A DNA stretch of 64,000 bases from positions 44,749-108,748 of the forward strand of contig JANYDW010000051.1 in assembly GCA_025363455.1 (NCBI GenBank), in the 5' to 3' direction. Under the pieces are notes generated by a model. The model was not told the origin of the DNA. It made no database searches and saw nothing but the letters and a program-made list of their open reading frames with translations. Within the stretch, counting starts at the first letter, position 1. Each line of letters starts with the position of its first letter. Below are positions 23,451 to 32,233 of this stretch, piece by piece. The translations under genes were made by a program, and so were the position numbers. This stretch comes from Oleiharenicola sp. Lineage in GTDB: Bacteria > Verrucomicrobiota > Verrucomicrobiia > Opitutales > Opitutaceae.

Positions 23451-24793
23451 TTCCTCAGCAAGAATGCCCCCGCTCCGTCGTGGCCGTCGGTCCACGGGTT
23501 GGCGAGGATCTGCTTCTCCAGCTTGAACGGTCCGCCGGCGCGGCTGTCGAAGAAGCCCTTGATGACGCTGTCGTTCTCGTCGGCGTCGATGCTGCAGGTG
23601 CTGTAGACGAGCCGGCCGCCGGGCCGAACCAGCCGGCCCGCCGCGTGCAACAGCTCCAGCTGCTGCTGCCCGTGCCGGGCAAAGTCGCCGTCCTGCAAGC
23701 GCCATTTCACGTCGATGCGGTGGCGCATGACCCCGGTGTTGGAGCATGGAGCGTCCAGCAGCACGGCATCGTAGGACTCCGGTAGGCTTAGGTTCCGGTA
23801 ATAAACACTCCCGGCGGAACGCAAATCGGCCTGCACCAGCGCCACCTCGACGCCGCCGGGTGCCCGCGCGAGGTTTTCCTTAAGGCGCACGAGACGGAGG
23901 TCAGACTTGCCCGGTGCGACCGGCTCATCGAGCGCCACCACTTTGCCCGTTTTCATCACATCGGCGATGAACAGGCTCTTGCCGCCCGGGGCGGCGCAGG
24001 CATCGAGGATGGTCTCGCCGGCTTGGGGCGCGAGCAACTCGACACAGAGCCGGGTCGAAGGATCCTGCAGGTAGAGCGCGCCCTCGTTGGCCAGCCGGCG
24101 GACCTCGTCCCATTTCCCCGCTTTCACCTCGAAGAAATTCGCCCATTTCGTCGGCGCGAGAAACTCGGGCACGGGAGCTTCCGTGCGCCACCGGGCATAG
24201 ACCGGCGCCGGTTGCTGGTTCCATTCGAGCAGTTTCCGGGTCGTCGCCGCACCAAACTGCCGGGTCCAACGCGCCACCAGCCATTCCGGATGGGCCAGCT
24301 CGGTCGCGAGGTCGGCCGGTTTTTCGGCCAGTCGGGTTGCGAGCTTGCGTGCGACCGCGTTGACCAGCCCGGCCTCCTTGGGACTGCAAACCCCTTTCGC
24401 CCGCTCGACGGCGTGGTGGACCACCTTGGCTACGTGCTCGTCCACGGCTGGGCTAGCCCCTGACGTCCGTAGGCTCGGCGAAGGACGTTCCAGCAGTTCA
24501 AACCCCGCAATCATCAACACCGCTTTCACCTTGGCGCGCGGCTCGCGTGTCATCAATCCGGCCAATGCCGACTCCAAACGACTGGCCCAGCGGACCACGC
24601 CATAGAATAGATGCTGCGCCCGGGCGCGTTCTTGCGCGGAGAGGCTTGGCGCAAGTCCTTCCAGCAACGCATCAACGCGCTCGGACCGGCCGAGCCAGCG
24701 TTCCACGAGGCCGGCGGCAGCCACCCAGCCGCTCAATTGAGGCTTGGGCGCGTCCGTGGCTTTTTCCAAACCCTGTTTGACATCATGCATCAT
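23444..24793 (-). CDS. rsmB: 16S rRNA (cytosine-C5) methyltransferase RsmB-like
   Basis: The product has about 449 residues from MMHDVKQG; a start 13 codons upstream is possible. Residues 30-160 form a NusB-like RNA-binding domain. The C-terminal part is a Nol1/Nop2/Sun methyltransferase with the SAM site LDACAAPGGKSLF, the motif IV catalytic region LLDAPCSNTGVMRHR and the motif VI nucleophile YSTCSID. It methylates cytosine in 16S rRNA (C967 in E. coli). Between ELLE and DEHVAKVVHH about 11 extra residues are encoded by bases that resemble a dispersed repeat (24451-24487). It is divergent from greA with about 40 bases between. Confidence 0.85.
   Translation of the reverse strand: MMHDVKQGLEKATDAPKPQLSGWVAAAGLVERWLGRSERVDALLEGLAPSLSAQERARAQHLFYGVVRWASRLESALAGLMTREPRAKVKAVLMIAGFELLERPSPSLRTSGASPAVDEHVAKVVHHAVERAKGVCSPKEAGLVNAVARKLATRLAEKPADLATELAHPEWLVARWTRQFGAATTRKLLEWNQQPAPVYARWRTEAPVPEFLAPTKWANFFEVKAGKWDEVRRLANEGALYLQDPSTRLCVELLAPQAGETILDACAAPGGKSLFIADVMKTGKVVALDEPVAPGKSDLRLVRLKENLARAPGGVEVALVQADLRSAGSVYYRNLSLPESYDAVLLDAPCSNTGVMRHRIDVKWRLQDGDFARHGQQQLELLHAAGRLVRPGGRLVYSTCSIDADENDSVIKGFFDSRAGGPFKLEKQILANPWTDGHDGAGAFLLRKA
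24451..24487 (-). repeat. Possible repeat inserted in rsmB
   Basis: The stretch contains CGTAGGCTCGGCGAAGG, a word also seen in intergenic repeats at 39640, 41770 and 56840. It encodes residues (SLRTSGASPAV) without counterpart in the NusB-like domain of RsmB homologues. The length is compatible with an in-frame insertion. Confidence 0.45.
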
Positions 24794-24834
24794 TGTCGCC
24801 TCAACTAATCGGTTCACCGACTCGATACGCAATT

Positions 24835-26688
24835 ATGAATTCCGAAGCCATCTCCGCGATCCTCGCCAAGCACTCCGCCCTCAAGGCGTCCAAAGCCAAG
24901 TTGGAGGCCATGGAACCCGGTGCCTACGTGGTTCACCAGAGCTGGGGTTTCGGGCAGATCAAGAGCTATGACGAGGCGGACCTGAAGTTGGTCATCGATT
25001 TCAAGGGTAAGAAAGGCCACCGCATGGATCCCGCCTTCTGCGTCGGCAGCATGGAAGTCCTTCCGGCCAAGCACATCCTGGCCCGCAAGGAGACCGAGCC
25101 CGCCAAGGTCAAACAGCTCGTCGAAGATGATCCCGTCCAGCTCGTCATCGACACCCTTTCCGCCTATCCAAATCAGGCGGCCAGCGCCATCGAGCTCGAG
25201 ATCGTCCTTTCCCAGGTGGTGGGCGAGGAGAAGTTCAAGCGTTGGTTCTCCGGCGTCAAAAAGCAATTGATCAAGGATCCTCGCGTGGGCGTGCCGGCCA
25301 AAAAGACCGACTGCTATGTCGTCCGGGACGAACCGGTCTCGGCCGAGTCGGAGATCATGGAGGAGTTTACCAACACCCGCTCCGCCCGCCGCCGCATCTC
25401 CCTCGCCGAGGATCTCCTCGCCGCCTCCATCAAGGAAGACTCCAAGCAGTCCCTCGGCACCGTGCTCAACGGCATCACCGAGGCTGTCCGCGACAGCAAT
25501 CAGCTCGACGCCTCCGAACGTCTCTACGGCGCTTTCGTCCGCGATGAGCTCGCCAAAATCCTCGGCCACGACAATCATTCCGCCGCTCCGACCCAGGCCG
25601 AACTCATCAAGGAAGTCCGCGGTCTCACCGCCATCGCCGAGAAGATCCCCGTCCATTTCCAATCCCGCTTCCTCGACCTCGTCAAGGAGACCCACCCGCT
25701 CGAGTGGCGCGAGATCGTCTTCGCCCTGTTGAAGACTTCCCAAGGCAAGTTCACCACCGAGTGCATCAATTTTCTCATGGAAAACGGCCAGGCCGACGAG
25801 CTCGCCGCCGCCCTCAACCGTTGGAAGTCAGAGCAGAATCTCCGCGCGCCCGTCCTCCTCTGGATCATCAAGAACCGCCATTCCAAGAAGTTCTCGAAGC
25901 TGCTTAACGGTCTCATCACCCCCCGCCTGCTTGGCGCTATTTTCTTCGCCATCGACTACGAGGCCCTCCAGTCCGCCGGCACGCGTCGCATCCCGCTGGG
26001 CGAGGCCCTGAGCGACGACGCCGATCTGATCTCCGACTTGCTTGCCGCCGCCGACACCGAGACCGCCCGCGACCTGGGCAACAGCCTGCTGCTCAACCAA
26101 GGCTTTGAGGAACTGACCAAGAAGTCCCTCCTCGCCCGCTTCATCAAGCTCTTCCCCTCTCTTCAGACCCTCGTCTCCGGCGAGGCCGAGACCAAGGACG
26201 AGCAGTTCCTCGTCTCCCGCGAGAGTTACGAGAAGAAGCGCGTCGAGTACGAGGAGATCGTCTCCAAGCGCATCCCTGACAACTCCAAGGCCATCTCCAT
26301 CGCCCGCGAGCACGGCGACCTTAAGGAGAACTCCGAGTTCAAGATGGCCAAGCAGGACCAGGGTGTACTCATGGGCCAGAAAGCGCAGCTTGAGCGCGAC
26401 CTCGCGCGTGCCCGCATCACCGACTTCAGCGAGGCCAGCACCGACTCGATCAGCGTCGGCACCGTGGTTGACCTCCGCGACGTCGCGAATGGCAAAGCCG
26501 TCCGCTACACCGTCCTCGGCGCGTGGGACAGCGATCCGGACAAGCACGTCCTCGCCTACAAGACCCCGCTCGGCCAGGCTATCATGGGCAAGAAGGTCGG
26601 CGAACACGTGAAGCTCAAGATCGGTACCGCGCATCAGGAGTTCCAGATCGCCGGTATCTCGCGTCACGTCGACGCCAAGAAGAGCTGA
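24835..26688 (+). CDS. greA: Transcription elongation factor GreA, long PVC-type
   Basis: The 617-residue product has a normal GreA module only at the end (about 460-617). The acidic coiled-coil tip EHGDLKENSEFKMAKQ carries Asp495 and Glu498, which reach the polymerase active site to stimulate cleavage of backtracked RNA. The C-terminal FKBP-like domain (VGTVVDLRDV, KTPLGQAIMGKKVGE) follows. The first 450 residues are a helix-rich extension (YVVHQSWGFGQIKSYDE at 31-47 resembles the CarD/Tudor-like start of transcription factors). Such a long GreA is known from chlamydiae, which supports a PVC origin. The ATG at 24835 is preferred over an upstream frame opening. Confidence 0.88.
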   Translation: MNSEAISAILAKHSALKASKAKLEAMEPGAYVVHQSWGFGQIKSYDEADLKLVIDFKGKKGHRMDPAFCVGSMEVLPAKHILARKETEPAKVKQLVEDDPVQLVIDTLSAYPNQAASAIELEIVLSQVVGEEKFKRWFSGVKKQLIKDPRVGVPAKKTDCYVVRDEPVSAESEIMEEFTNTRSARRRISLAEDLLAASIKEDSKQSLGTVLNGITEAVRDSNQLDASERLYGAFVRDELAKILGHDNHSAAPTQAELIKEVRGLTAIAEKIPVHFQSRFLDLVKETHPLEWREIVFALLKTSQGKFTTECINFLMENGQADELAAALNRWKSEQNLRAPVLLWIIKNRHSKKFSKLLNGLITPRLLGAIFFAIDYEALQSAGTRRIPLGEALSDDADLISDLLAAADTETARDLGNSLLLNQGFEELTKKSLLARFIKLFPSLQTLVSGEAETKDEQFLVSRESYEKKRVEYEEIVSKRIPDNSKAISIAREHGDLKENSEFKMAKQDQGVLMGQKAQLERDLARARITDFSEASTDSISVGTVVDLRDVANGKAVRYTVLGAWDSDPDKHVLAYKTPLGQAIMGKKVGEHVKLKIGTAHQEFQIAGISRHVDAKKS

Positions 26689-26716
26689 GTTCTTCCAGAA
26701 ATCCTTCATTCTTCGT

Positions 26717-26742
26717 TGTAGGGCGGGATCGCTGATCCCGCC
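26717..26742. repeat. REP-like hairpin, terminator-like
   Basis: TGTAGGGC precedes the perfect inverted repeat GGCGGGATC-GCT-GATCCCGCC, which is followed by a T-rich stretch (TTCTTCTTT). It lies 30 bases after greA and could terminate its transcript. Confidence 0.7.
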
Positions 26743-26863
26743 TTCTTCTTTGGCGGGGGCAGCCACCCCGCTTTGCATCCACGCGCCGTGGCCTGGGTAG
26801 CTTTCAGCGAAGCAGGCCCACGCTTGTCATTGCCCACCTTTCTCCCCATAGGTCGGAGGCCGC

Positions 26864-27802
26864 ATGACCGACAATTGGGACAGCCTCAAGGTACTTTCCG
26901 ATCCCACCCGCTTGCGTCTGCTCGCCCTGTTGCTCAAGGAAGAACTCTCCGTCGCCGAACTGCAGGAGATTCTCGGCATGGGCCAGTCCCGTATCTCGTC
27001 CCAGCTCGCCCTCCTCCGCCAGGCCGGTTTCGTCACCGACCGACGCGACGGCAAAAAGGCCTTCTACTCCCTCCGCGCCGGCCTGCCCGACAAGCAGGTC
27101 ACCCTCCTCCGCGCCGCCTGCGATTCCGTCGCCGACCTCCCCGAATCTGCGGAGGACCGCGGCAGCCTCGAACGCACGCTCCACAAGCGTCGCCAGCACT
27201 CGGAGCAGTATTTTAATCTCATCGCCGGCAAGCTCGGCAAAAACTACTGCCCCGGCCGCTCCTGGGAAGCCCTGGGCCACCTGGCTCTCCGCCTCGTGCC
27301 CGCCATCACCGTGGCCGACCTCGGCGCCGGTGAGGGTCTGGTATCCCAGCTCCTCGCCCGTCGCGCCGAACGCGTCTGGTGCATCGATAACGCGCCCAAG
27401 ATGGTGGAGGTCGGCACGGAGCTCGCAAAGAAAAATGGCCTCGCGAACCTCACCTACAAGCTGGGCAACATCGAGCAGGTGCCGCTGCCCGACAAGTCAG
27501 TCGACCTCGCCATTCTTTCCCAGGCCCTGCACCACGCCACGCACCCGCAGACCGCCGTCAACGAAGCCCATCGCATCCTGAAGCCCGGCGGTCAGCTCCT
27601 CGTCCTCGATCTGAAGGAACACGACTTCGAAAAAGCCCGCGAGGCCTATGGTGATCTCTGGCTCGGTTTCAAGGAGAGCACCCTCCATGGCTTTCTGAAG
27701 ACCGCTGGTTTTCTCAAGGTGGACGTCACGATCGTATCCCGCGAGCCCACCGAACCCCGTTTCGAGACCCTCCTCGCCAGCGGCGTGAAGGGCGGGAAAT
27801 AG
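26864..27802 (+). CDS. ArsR-type regulator fused to a SAM methyltransferase
   Basis: Of the 312 residues, 1-85 form a winged helix of the ArsR family (LKVLSDPTRLRLLALLL; recognition helix MGQSRISSQLALLRQAGFV). No metal-binding CVC motif is present. Residues 145-260 form a class I methyltransferase: VADLGAGEGLVSQLLA (SAM motif I), IDNAPKMVEVG (motif II), NIEQVPLPDKSVDL, and AHRILKPGGQLLVLDL. Such fusions occur in several phyla and are thought to sense SAM or SAH and to regulate methyl-cycle genes, but the target here is unknown. No other methyl-cycle gene is adjacent. Confidence 0.85.
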   Translation: MTDNWDSLKVLSDPTRLRLLALLLKEELSVAELQEILGMGQSRISSQLALLRQAGFVTDRRDGKKAFYSLRAGLPDKQVTLLRAACDSVADLPESAEDRGSLERTLHKRRQHSEQYFNLIAGKLGKNYCPGRSWEALGHLALRLVPAITVADLGAGEGLVSQLLARRAERVWCIDNAPKMVEVGTELAKKNGLANLTYKLGNIEQVPLPDKSVDLAILSQALHHATHPQTAVNEAHRILKPGGQLLVLDLKEHDFEKAREAYGDLWLGFKESTLHGFLKTAGFLKVDVTIVSREPTEPRFETLLASGVKGGK

Positions 27803-27901
27803 CCGGAGGGCGGAACTCCGCGTGGCCATCGCCGCGGGTTTTGACCTGGCGAACCTGCCTTTCGATCCTCCGACGACAGGCCCAGTGCCTGACCGTCCCG
27901 C

Positions 27902-28108
27902 TCAACGCGTATCGGTGCCGAGGTCGTAGCTGATGCGGCCTTCCATGATCTCGCGCAGGGCGACATCCTCGGGCAGGAGCTTCTCGAGCGATTCCACGAG
28001 AGGCCGGCTGCCGCGCCGGAGCTGCTTCACGCGACGCGACACCACATTCACGAGAATGTAAGGATCGGGAATTATCTTGGCGGCGGCATGCAGGTAGTCG
28101 TCTCTCAT
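27902..28108 (-). CDS. rpoZ: DNA-directed RNA polymerase omega subunit
   Basis: The 68-residue product has the omega signature: YILVNVVSRRVKQLRRGSRP near residues 18-37 and LPEDVALREIMEGRISY at the C-terminus. Omega wraps the beta-prime C-terminus and helps assemble the polymerase. It is shorter than the E. coli protein but within the family range. It lies between the convergent ArsR-methyltransferase gene and the transglutaminase gene, with no spoT or gmk neighbour. Confidence 0.88.
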   Translation of the reverse strand: MRDDYLHAAAKIIPDPYILVNVVSRRVKQLRRGSRPLVESLEKLLPEDVALREIMEGRISYDLGTDTR

Positions 28109-28210
28109 GAGTCAGTCTGCATACAAACGGCCCGCACCGAACACGACGCCTATCGTCCGGTCCGCCACCGCGCACGGCCAACTGGTTTGTCGGCCAGCCG
28201 CTTCGGCTGA

Positions 28211-29137
28211 TTATATCTCAGGATCCGTCCGCACGATCCACTGGTTGTCGAGCCGCCTTGTGAAATCCAACGGGTCGCCCACCCCCACGGTGCCACGCGC
28301 CACCTGGTAAGCCCAGACTTGGAAATAACTCAGAGTCGCCCCGCCGAAGATGGTGGAGAACGCGCCATCCACCGCGTCCTGACCGCAGGACACCTTGATC
28401 CGGCCGATGCGGGGCTTATGAAACCGCGCGTCGGTGGTGAACCAATTGCCGCCGAGATAAACCTCGGCGTACGCGTGGAAATCCATGTGGTTGTCCGGAT
28501 CGGGCCAACCGATGTCCGGCAGATGGCCGGTCACGTAACGGGCCGGCACGTTGAAAGTGCGGTTGAGGGCGATCGCCAGGTGGGCGAAGTCCCGGCACAC
28601 GCCGTAGCCGCGCTGCAACACATCCCACGCGGACAGGTCCGGCCGGCCGGACATGTAGCGATACTCGAAATTGTCGTGAATCCACCGGCTGATGGCCTGC
28701 ACCCGGGGCCAACCATGCTCGAGCTGGCCGAATTTTTCCCACGCAAAGTTGACCAGCTTGTCCGAGTCGCAATACCTGCTCGGCAGAGTATAACGCAGCA
28801 GTTCAACTGGCAGGTCGCCGGGCAGATGCGGCATGGTGCCGGGCATGCCGTGGTTATCCGGCTGCGAAGAGAGGGACACGATGGCGTCGTGCCGGAAGTA
28901 ATTGGCGCCAGGCGCCAGCTTCACCCGGTAAACGAGGTTGCCATGGCTGTCGTTGAACTGCTCGGCCGGGAGGTTGTCGCCCAACGTGAGCGCCTCGAAG
29001 ACGACGGCGTGGTTGCGATTCGGCGTGGGCCTCAAGTTCAGCAGCAACATGGCGGAGCCGGTCACCTCATAGGCCAGGCTACACCCTACTCGCACGGTCA
29101 CATCGAACTTGGGCGAATCGGTGGTGGGTGTCGCCAT
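28211..29137 (-). CDS. Transglutaminase-like cysteine protease family
   Basis: The 308-residue product starts at MATPTTDSP; an upstream extension has no resemblance. The N-terminal beta domain (Bact_transglu_N type) is residues 10-110, and the transglutaminase-like core follows with the triad Cys181 (RGYGVCRDFAHLA), His221 (HMDFHAYAEVYLGG) and Asp236 (FTTDARF). No signal peptide is visible. These cytoplasmic proteins are usually thought to be proteases or peptide-modifying enzymes and often sit near alpha-E and circularly permuted ATP-grasp genes, which are absent here. The function is therefore open. Confidence 0.83.
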   Translation of the reverse strand: MATPTTDSPKFDVTVRVGCSLAYEVTGSAMLLLNLRPTPNRNHAVVFEALTLGDNLPAEQFNDSHGNLVYRVKLAPGANYFRHDAIVSLSSQPDNHGMPGTMPHLPGDLPVELLRYTLPSRYCDSDKLVNFAWEKFGQLEHGWPRVQAISRWIHDNFEYRYMSGRPDLSAWDVLQRGYGVCRDFAHLAIALNRTFNVPARYVTGHLPDIGWPDPDNHMDFHAYAEVYLGGNWFTTDARFHKPRIGRIKVSCGQDAVDGAFSTIFGGATLSYFQVWAYQVARGTVGVGDPLDFTRRLDNQWIVRTDPEI

Positions 29138-29348
29138 GATACTCACACGGCTGCACAATCCCGGCCAACGCAACAGGTATCCTCTGAGGTCAAACCTGCG
29201 TCTTTTGCTGTAGAGCTCGCTGATCCCGCCTGTGGCGCCCAGCTCCGGCTGGTCCGCGCGGCCGACCCGGCGGTCGGCCCTCCCGCTGCAATCGGGCGGG
29301 GAGCTGCCCTCACACCCTGCCGCCCGTCCATCCGGAATCGAAAATACC

Positions 29349-31112
29349 CTACTCCACCATCATCCGCTCGTTGTAGAAAGCCTCGGCGAGCGCGTACGTT
29401 TTCTTCGCATCGGTTTGCTTCAGCGCCTCGGCCGCGAGCGCGCGGGCCTCGCTCATCTTCATCACGCGAACGAGGTAGCGCACCGAGGGCACGAGCGTGG
29501 GGGTCATGCTCAGCTCATCCACGCCGAGCCCGAGCAACAGCGGGGCGTAGATGGCGTCACCCGCCATCTCGCCGCAGACGCTGACCTTGATGCCGCGCGC
29601 GTGGCCCGTGTCCACGATCTGCTTGAGGGTCCGCAGGACCGCCGGGTGGGTGGGATCGTAAAGGTGGGCGATGCGACTGTTACCTCGATCAATGGCCAGC
29701 AGGTATTGGATCAGGTCATTGGTACCGACGCTGAAGAAATCGCTTTTCTCCGCCAGCACCTCGCCGGCGAGGGCGGCACTGGGGATCTCGATCATCGTGC
29801 CGACGCGCATCTTTTCATCGTAGGCCTGGCCCCGCTCCTTCAGCTCGGCCTTGGCTTCCGTTAACAAAGCGTTGGCCCGGTCCAGCTCGTCCGGGCCGCT
29901 GATCATCGGATACATCAGCTCCACCGTGCCGTGGGCGCTGGCCCGCAGGATTGCGCGCAGCTGGTTCTTGAACAGCTCCGGGTTCTCCAGGCACATGCGG
30001 ATCGCCCGGAAACCAAGGAAAGGATTGGCCTCGGGCCCGATCAGCTCCGGATCGCCAGGTAGTGGCTTGTCGCCACCGACATCGAGCGTGCGGATGGTCA
30101 CCGGTGACGGCGCCAGTCCGGCGACGATCTCGCGATAGGCGGCATACTGCTGCTCCTCCGTCGGCACCTTGGCCGAGCTGAGGAAGAGAAACTCCGTGCG
30201 GTACAGCCCCACGCCCGCCGAGCGGTATTGTTTAACCAGGGCGATTTCATCAGGCTTCTCAATGTTGGCCCGGAGCGTGACCGCGACGCCGTCCAGCGTC
30301 TCGGCCGGCAGCTCGTTGGCCGTCATCAGCCGGGACTCGAAGGTCTGCTTGATCTTCTGGATTTTGCCGTAGCGGAAGAGCGTCTGCTCGGTCGGGTTGA
30401 CGATGACGACGCCGTCGTAGCCATCCACCATCAACCAGTCGCCGTCGGTCAGCTTGGTGGTGAGATCGTCCGTGCCGACCACCGCCGGGATCTTCATCGA
30501 GCGCGCAACGATGACGGCGTGGCTGGTGCGGCTGCCCGCATCGGTCACGATGCCCAGCGCTGCGCTGCGGTCGATGCCCGCCGCCTCGGACGGCGAAATG
30601 TCGTGGGCCACGATTATCCGCTTGTCCACCAGCGCAGTCAGGCTGCCGGCGGTCTGGCCGAGGAGGACATGCAGCACGCGCTTGGCCACGTCCTTGATGT
30701 CGGCGGCGCGCTCGCGCAGGTATTCGTCGTCAATCTCGCTGAACGCCTGGATGTAGCGCTGGGCGACGGCGTTGAAGCATGTCTCAATGTTCAGGCCGGA
30801 CTTCTCAAAATCGCGGATGGTCTCGCCGATGAGCGCCTGGTCCTCGAGCACCATCTGGTGCGCGTCGAAGATCAGCGCCTCCTCCTCCCCCAGGTTTTTC
30901 GACACCTGCTCCTGGATGCGGGCGATCTGCTGCCGCGTGACGATCAGTGCCTGGTCGAAGCGCGCGATCTCCGCCACGCGCTTGTCCGGCTCCACGATGT
31001 AGCGCGGCACCTCCAGTTCGTTCTGCAGGTAGAGAAACACCTGCCCGTAGGCTATGCCCTGGGAAGCGGCAATGCCCTGGACGGTGAATTCGCTTTTCTT
31101 GGGGGTGCTCAT
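29349..31112 (-). CDS. ptsI: PTS enzyme I (phosphoenolpyruvate-protein phosphotransferase)
   Basis: The 587-residue product transfers phosphate from PEP to HPr. The N-terminal domain begins TVQGIAASQGIAYGQVFL. The phospho-histidine His198 is in DAGSRTSHAVIVARS, followed by IPAVVG. The PEP-binding barrel has LYRTEFLFLSS, GVMIEIPSAAL-like residues (GTMIEIPSAALAGEV), FSVGTNDLIQYLLAIDR, and the Cys of VSVCGEMAGD. All catalytic residues are present. No ptsH gene is adjacent, so HPr must be encoded elsewhere; the system may be regulatory, as in many bacteria with few PTS permeases. Confidence 0.93.
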   Translation of the reverse strand: MSTPKKSEFTVQGIAASQGIAYGQVFLYLQNELEVPRYIVEPDKRVAEIARFDQALIVTRQQIARIQEQVSKNLGEEEALIFDAHQMVLEDQALIGETIRDFEKSGLNIETCFNAVAQRYIQAFSEIDDEYLRERAADIKDVAKRVLHVLLGQTAGSLTALVDKRIIVAHDISPSEAAGIDRSAALGIVTDAGSRTSHAVIVARSMKIPAVVGTDDLTTKLTDGDWLMVDGYDGVVIVNPTEQTLFRYGKIQKIKQTFESRLMTANELPAETLDGVAVTLRANIEKPDEIALVKQYRSAGVGLYRTEFLFLSSAKVPTEEQQYAAYREIVAGLAPSPVTIRTLDVGGDKPLPGDPELIGPEANPFLGFRAIRMCLENPELFKNQLRAILRASAHGTVELMYPMISGPDELDRANALLTEAKAELKERGQAYDEKMRVGTMIEIPSAALAGEVLAEKSDFFSVGTNDLIQYLLAIDRGNSRIAHLYDPTHPAVLRTLKQIVDTGHARGIKVSVCGEMAGDAIYAPLLLGLGVDELSMTPTLVPSVRYLVRVMKMSEARALAAEALKQTDAKKTYALAEAFYNERMMVE

Positions 31113-31220
31113 GCGAGCGGCGCGGCGCGATTAACAAACCACCGCGTGACCCGGTCAATGCGGAACTAGGCTGTCACCAGCCAGTCCGCCAGATTTTTAA
31201 GCGGCGCCCCGGACGCACCG

Positions 31221-32123
31221 CTAGAGCAACCGGGCCTCCTGCACGAACGCGTCCGCCCCCCAACACGCGCGGATCCGCGCCACCAGCGAGGCCGACACCT
31301 GATCGTCACCGAGCAGCGAGTAACAGGCGCTGCCGCTGCCACTCATCCGTGCCACGATGCCGAATTCCGCGCGTAATTTCTCCAGCAACACCGCAAGGGC
31401 GACATATTTTTCAAACGCCGCCGGCTCCATGTTATTGAACAAAAGCTCCTCTACCGGAGCGGCGCCGCCCAGCCATGCGGCCAATCGCGATTCGGCCTCA
31501 GGCGCGGGCAGGTAGTCGCTCCCCCGGGCGATCATCCGCTGGTACGCCCAAGGCGTGCTGATGCCAAAAGATGGCTTGAAGAGCAGCACTCGTCTCGTTC
31601 GCAGCCTCGCTGCAGCCGGAGCAGACAGCGGCTCCACGCGTTCACCCCGGCCACGCATCACGACCGGCGCGTCGGCCAGGAAAAGTGCGCAATCCGACCC
31701 CAGCTTTGCCGCCACCGCCGCCAAACGTGGCTCGTCGAGCATACCGCCGGAAAGCTGGTTCATCGCGCGCAATGCCGCGACCGCATTGCTGCTGCCCCCG
31801 CCCAGGCCGGCCCCGGGTGGAATGCGCTTGGTCAGGCGAAAATGCACCGGCTCTTTCCAAGCCACCGCCGCCGCTGCAAAAGCCTCCGCCGCCCTCAGCA
31901 CGAGGTTGTTGCTGTCCACCGGCACCTCCGGGTGATCGCATTCCAGGGTGAACTGGCTCCCGGCTCTGCCCTCGGTCTGGTCCGCCCCAGCCTCGGCGAC
32001 CAGCTGGTCGCCAAAGTCCAGCGGCGCAGCCACCGACAGCAGGTCGTGAAAGCCATTCGCCCGCCGGCCCGTGACGGCCAGGAAAAGATTCACCTTCGCG
32101 GGACTGAACAGCGTGACATGCAT
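31221..32123 (-). CDS. ispE: 4-diphosphocytidyl-2-C-methyl-D-erythritol kinase
   Basis: The product has about 300 residues from MHVTLFSPAK. It is a GHMP kinase with the ATP loop PPGAGLGGGSSNAVAA at about 105-120. The substrate-binding N-terminus SPAKVNLFLAVTGRRANGFHDLL is typical for IspE. It phosphorylates CDP-methylerythritol in the MEP isoprenoid pathway. Two further pathway genes, ispD and ispF, follow on the other strand after pyrF. An upstream in-frame ATG at 32147 belongs to a word repeat and is not used here. Confidence 0.92.
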   Translation of the reverse strand: MHVTLFSPAKVNLFLAVTGRRANGFHDLLSVAAPLDFGDQLVAEAGADQTEGRAGSQFTLECDHPEVPVDSNNLVLRAAEAFAAAAVAWKEPVHFRLTKRIPPGAGLGGGSSNAVAALRAMNQLSGGMLDEPRLAAVAAKLGSDCALFLADAPVVMRGRGERVEPLSAPAAARLRTRRVLLFKPSFGISTPWAYQRMIARGSDYLPAPEAESRLAAWLGGAAPVEELLFNNMEPAAFEKYVALAVLLEKLRAEFGIVARMSGSGSACYSLLGDDQVSASLVARIRACWGADAFVQEARLL

Positions 32124-32224
32124 GAACTTTCGATCACTAATGCACATTAATTGGTCTCAATCCTAGTCCAAAGCCTCGATGATTTCTCTCTTTGATTAGT
32201 GCCCATTAGTGTCCATTAGTGGTT
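32124..32224. repeat. Word repeat, ATTAGTG type, inverted pair before ispE and pyrF
   Basis: The words ATTAGTGCCC, ATTAGTGTCC and ATTAGTGGTT end at 32223. The inverted partner, ACTAATGCAC then ATTAATTGG, is at 32137-32154. Between them lies the divergent promoter region of ispE and pyrF. The structure parallels the ATCCGTG element at 16096. Confidence 0.75.
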
Positions 32225-32233
32225 GTCCGCCCA

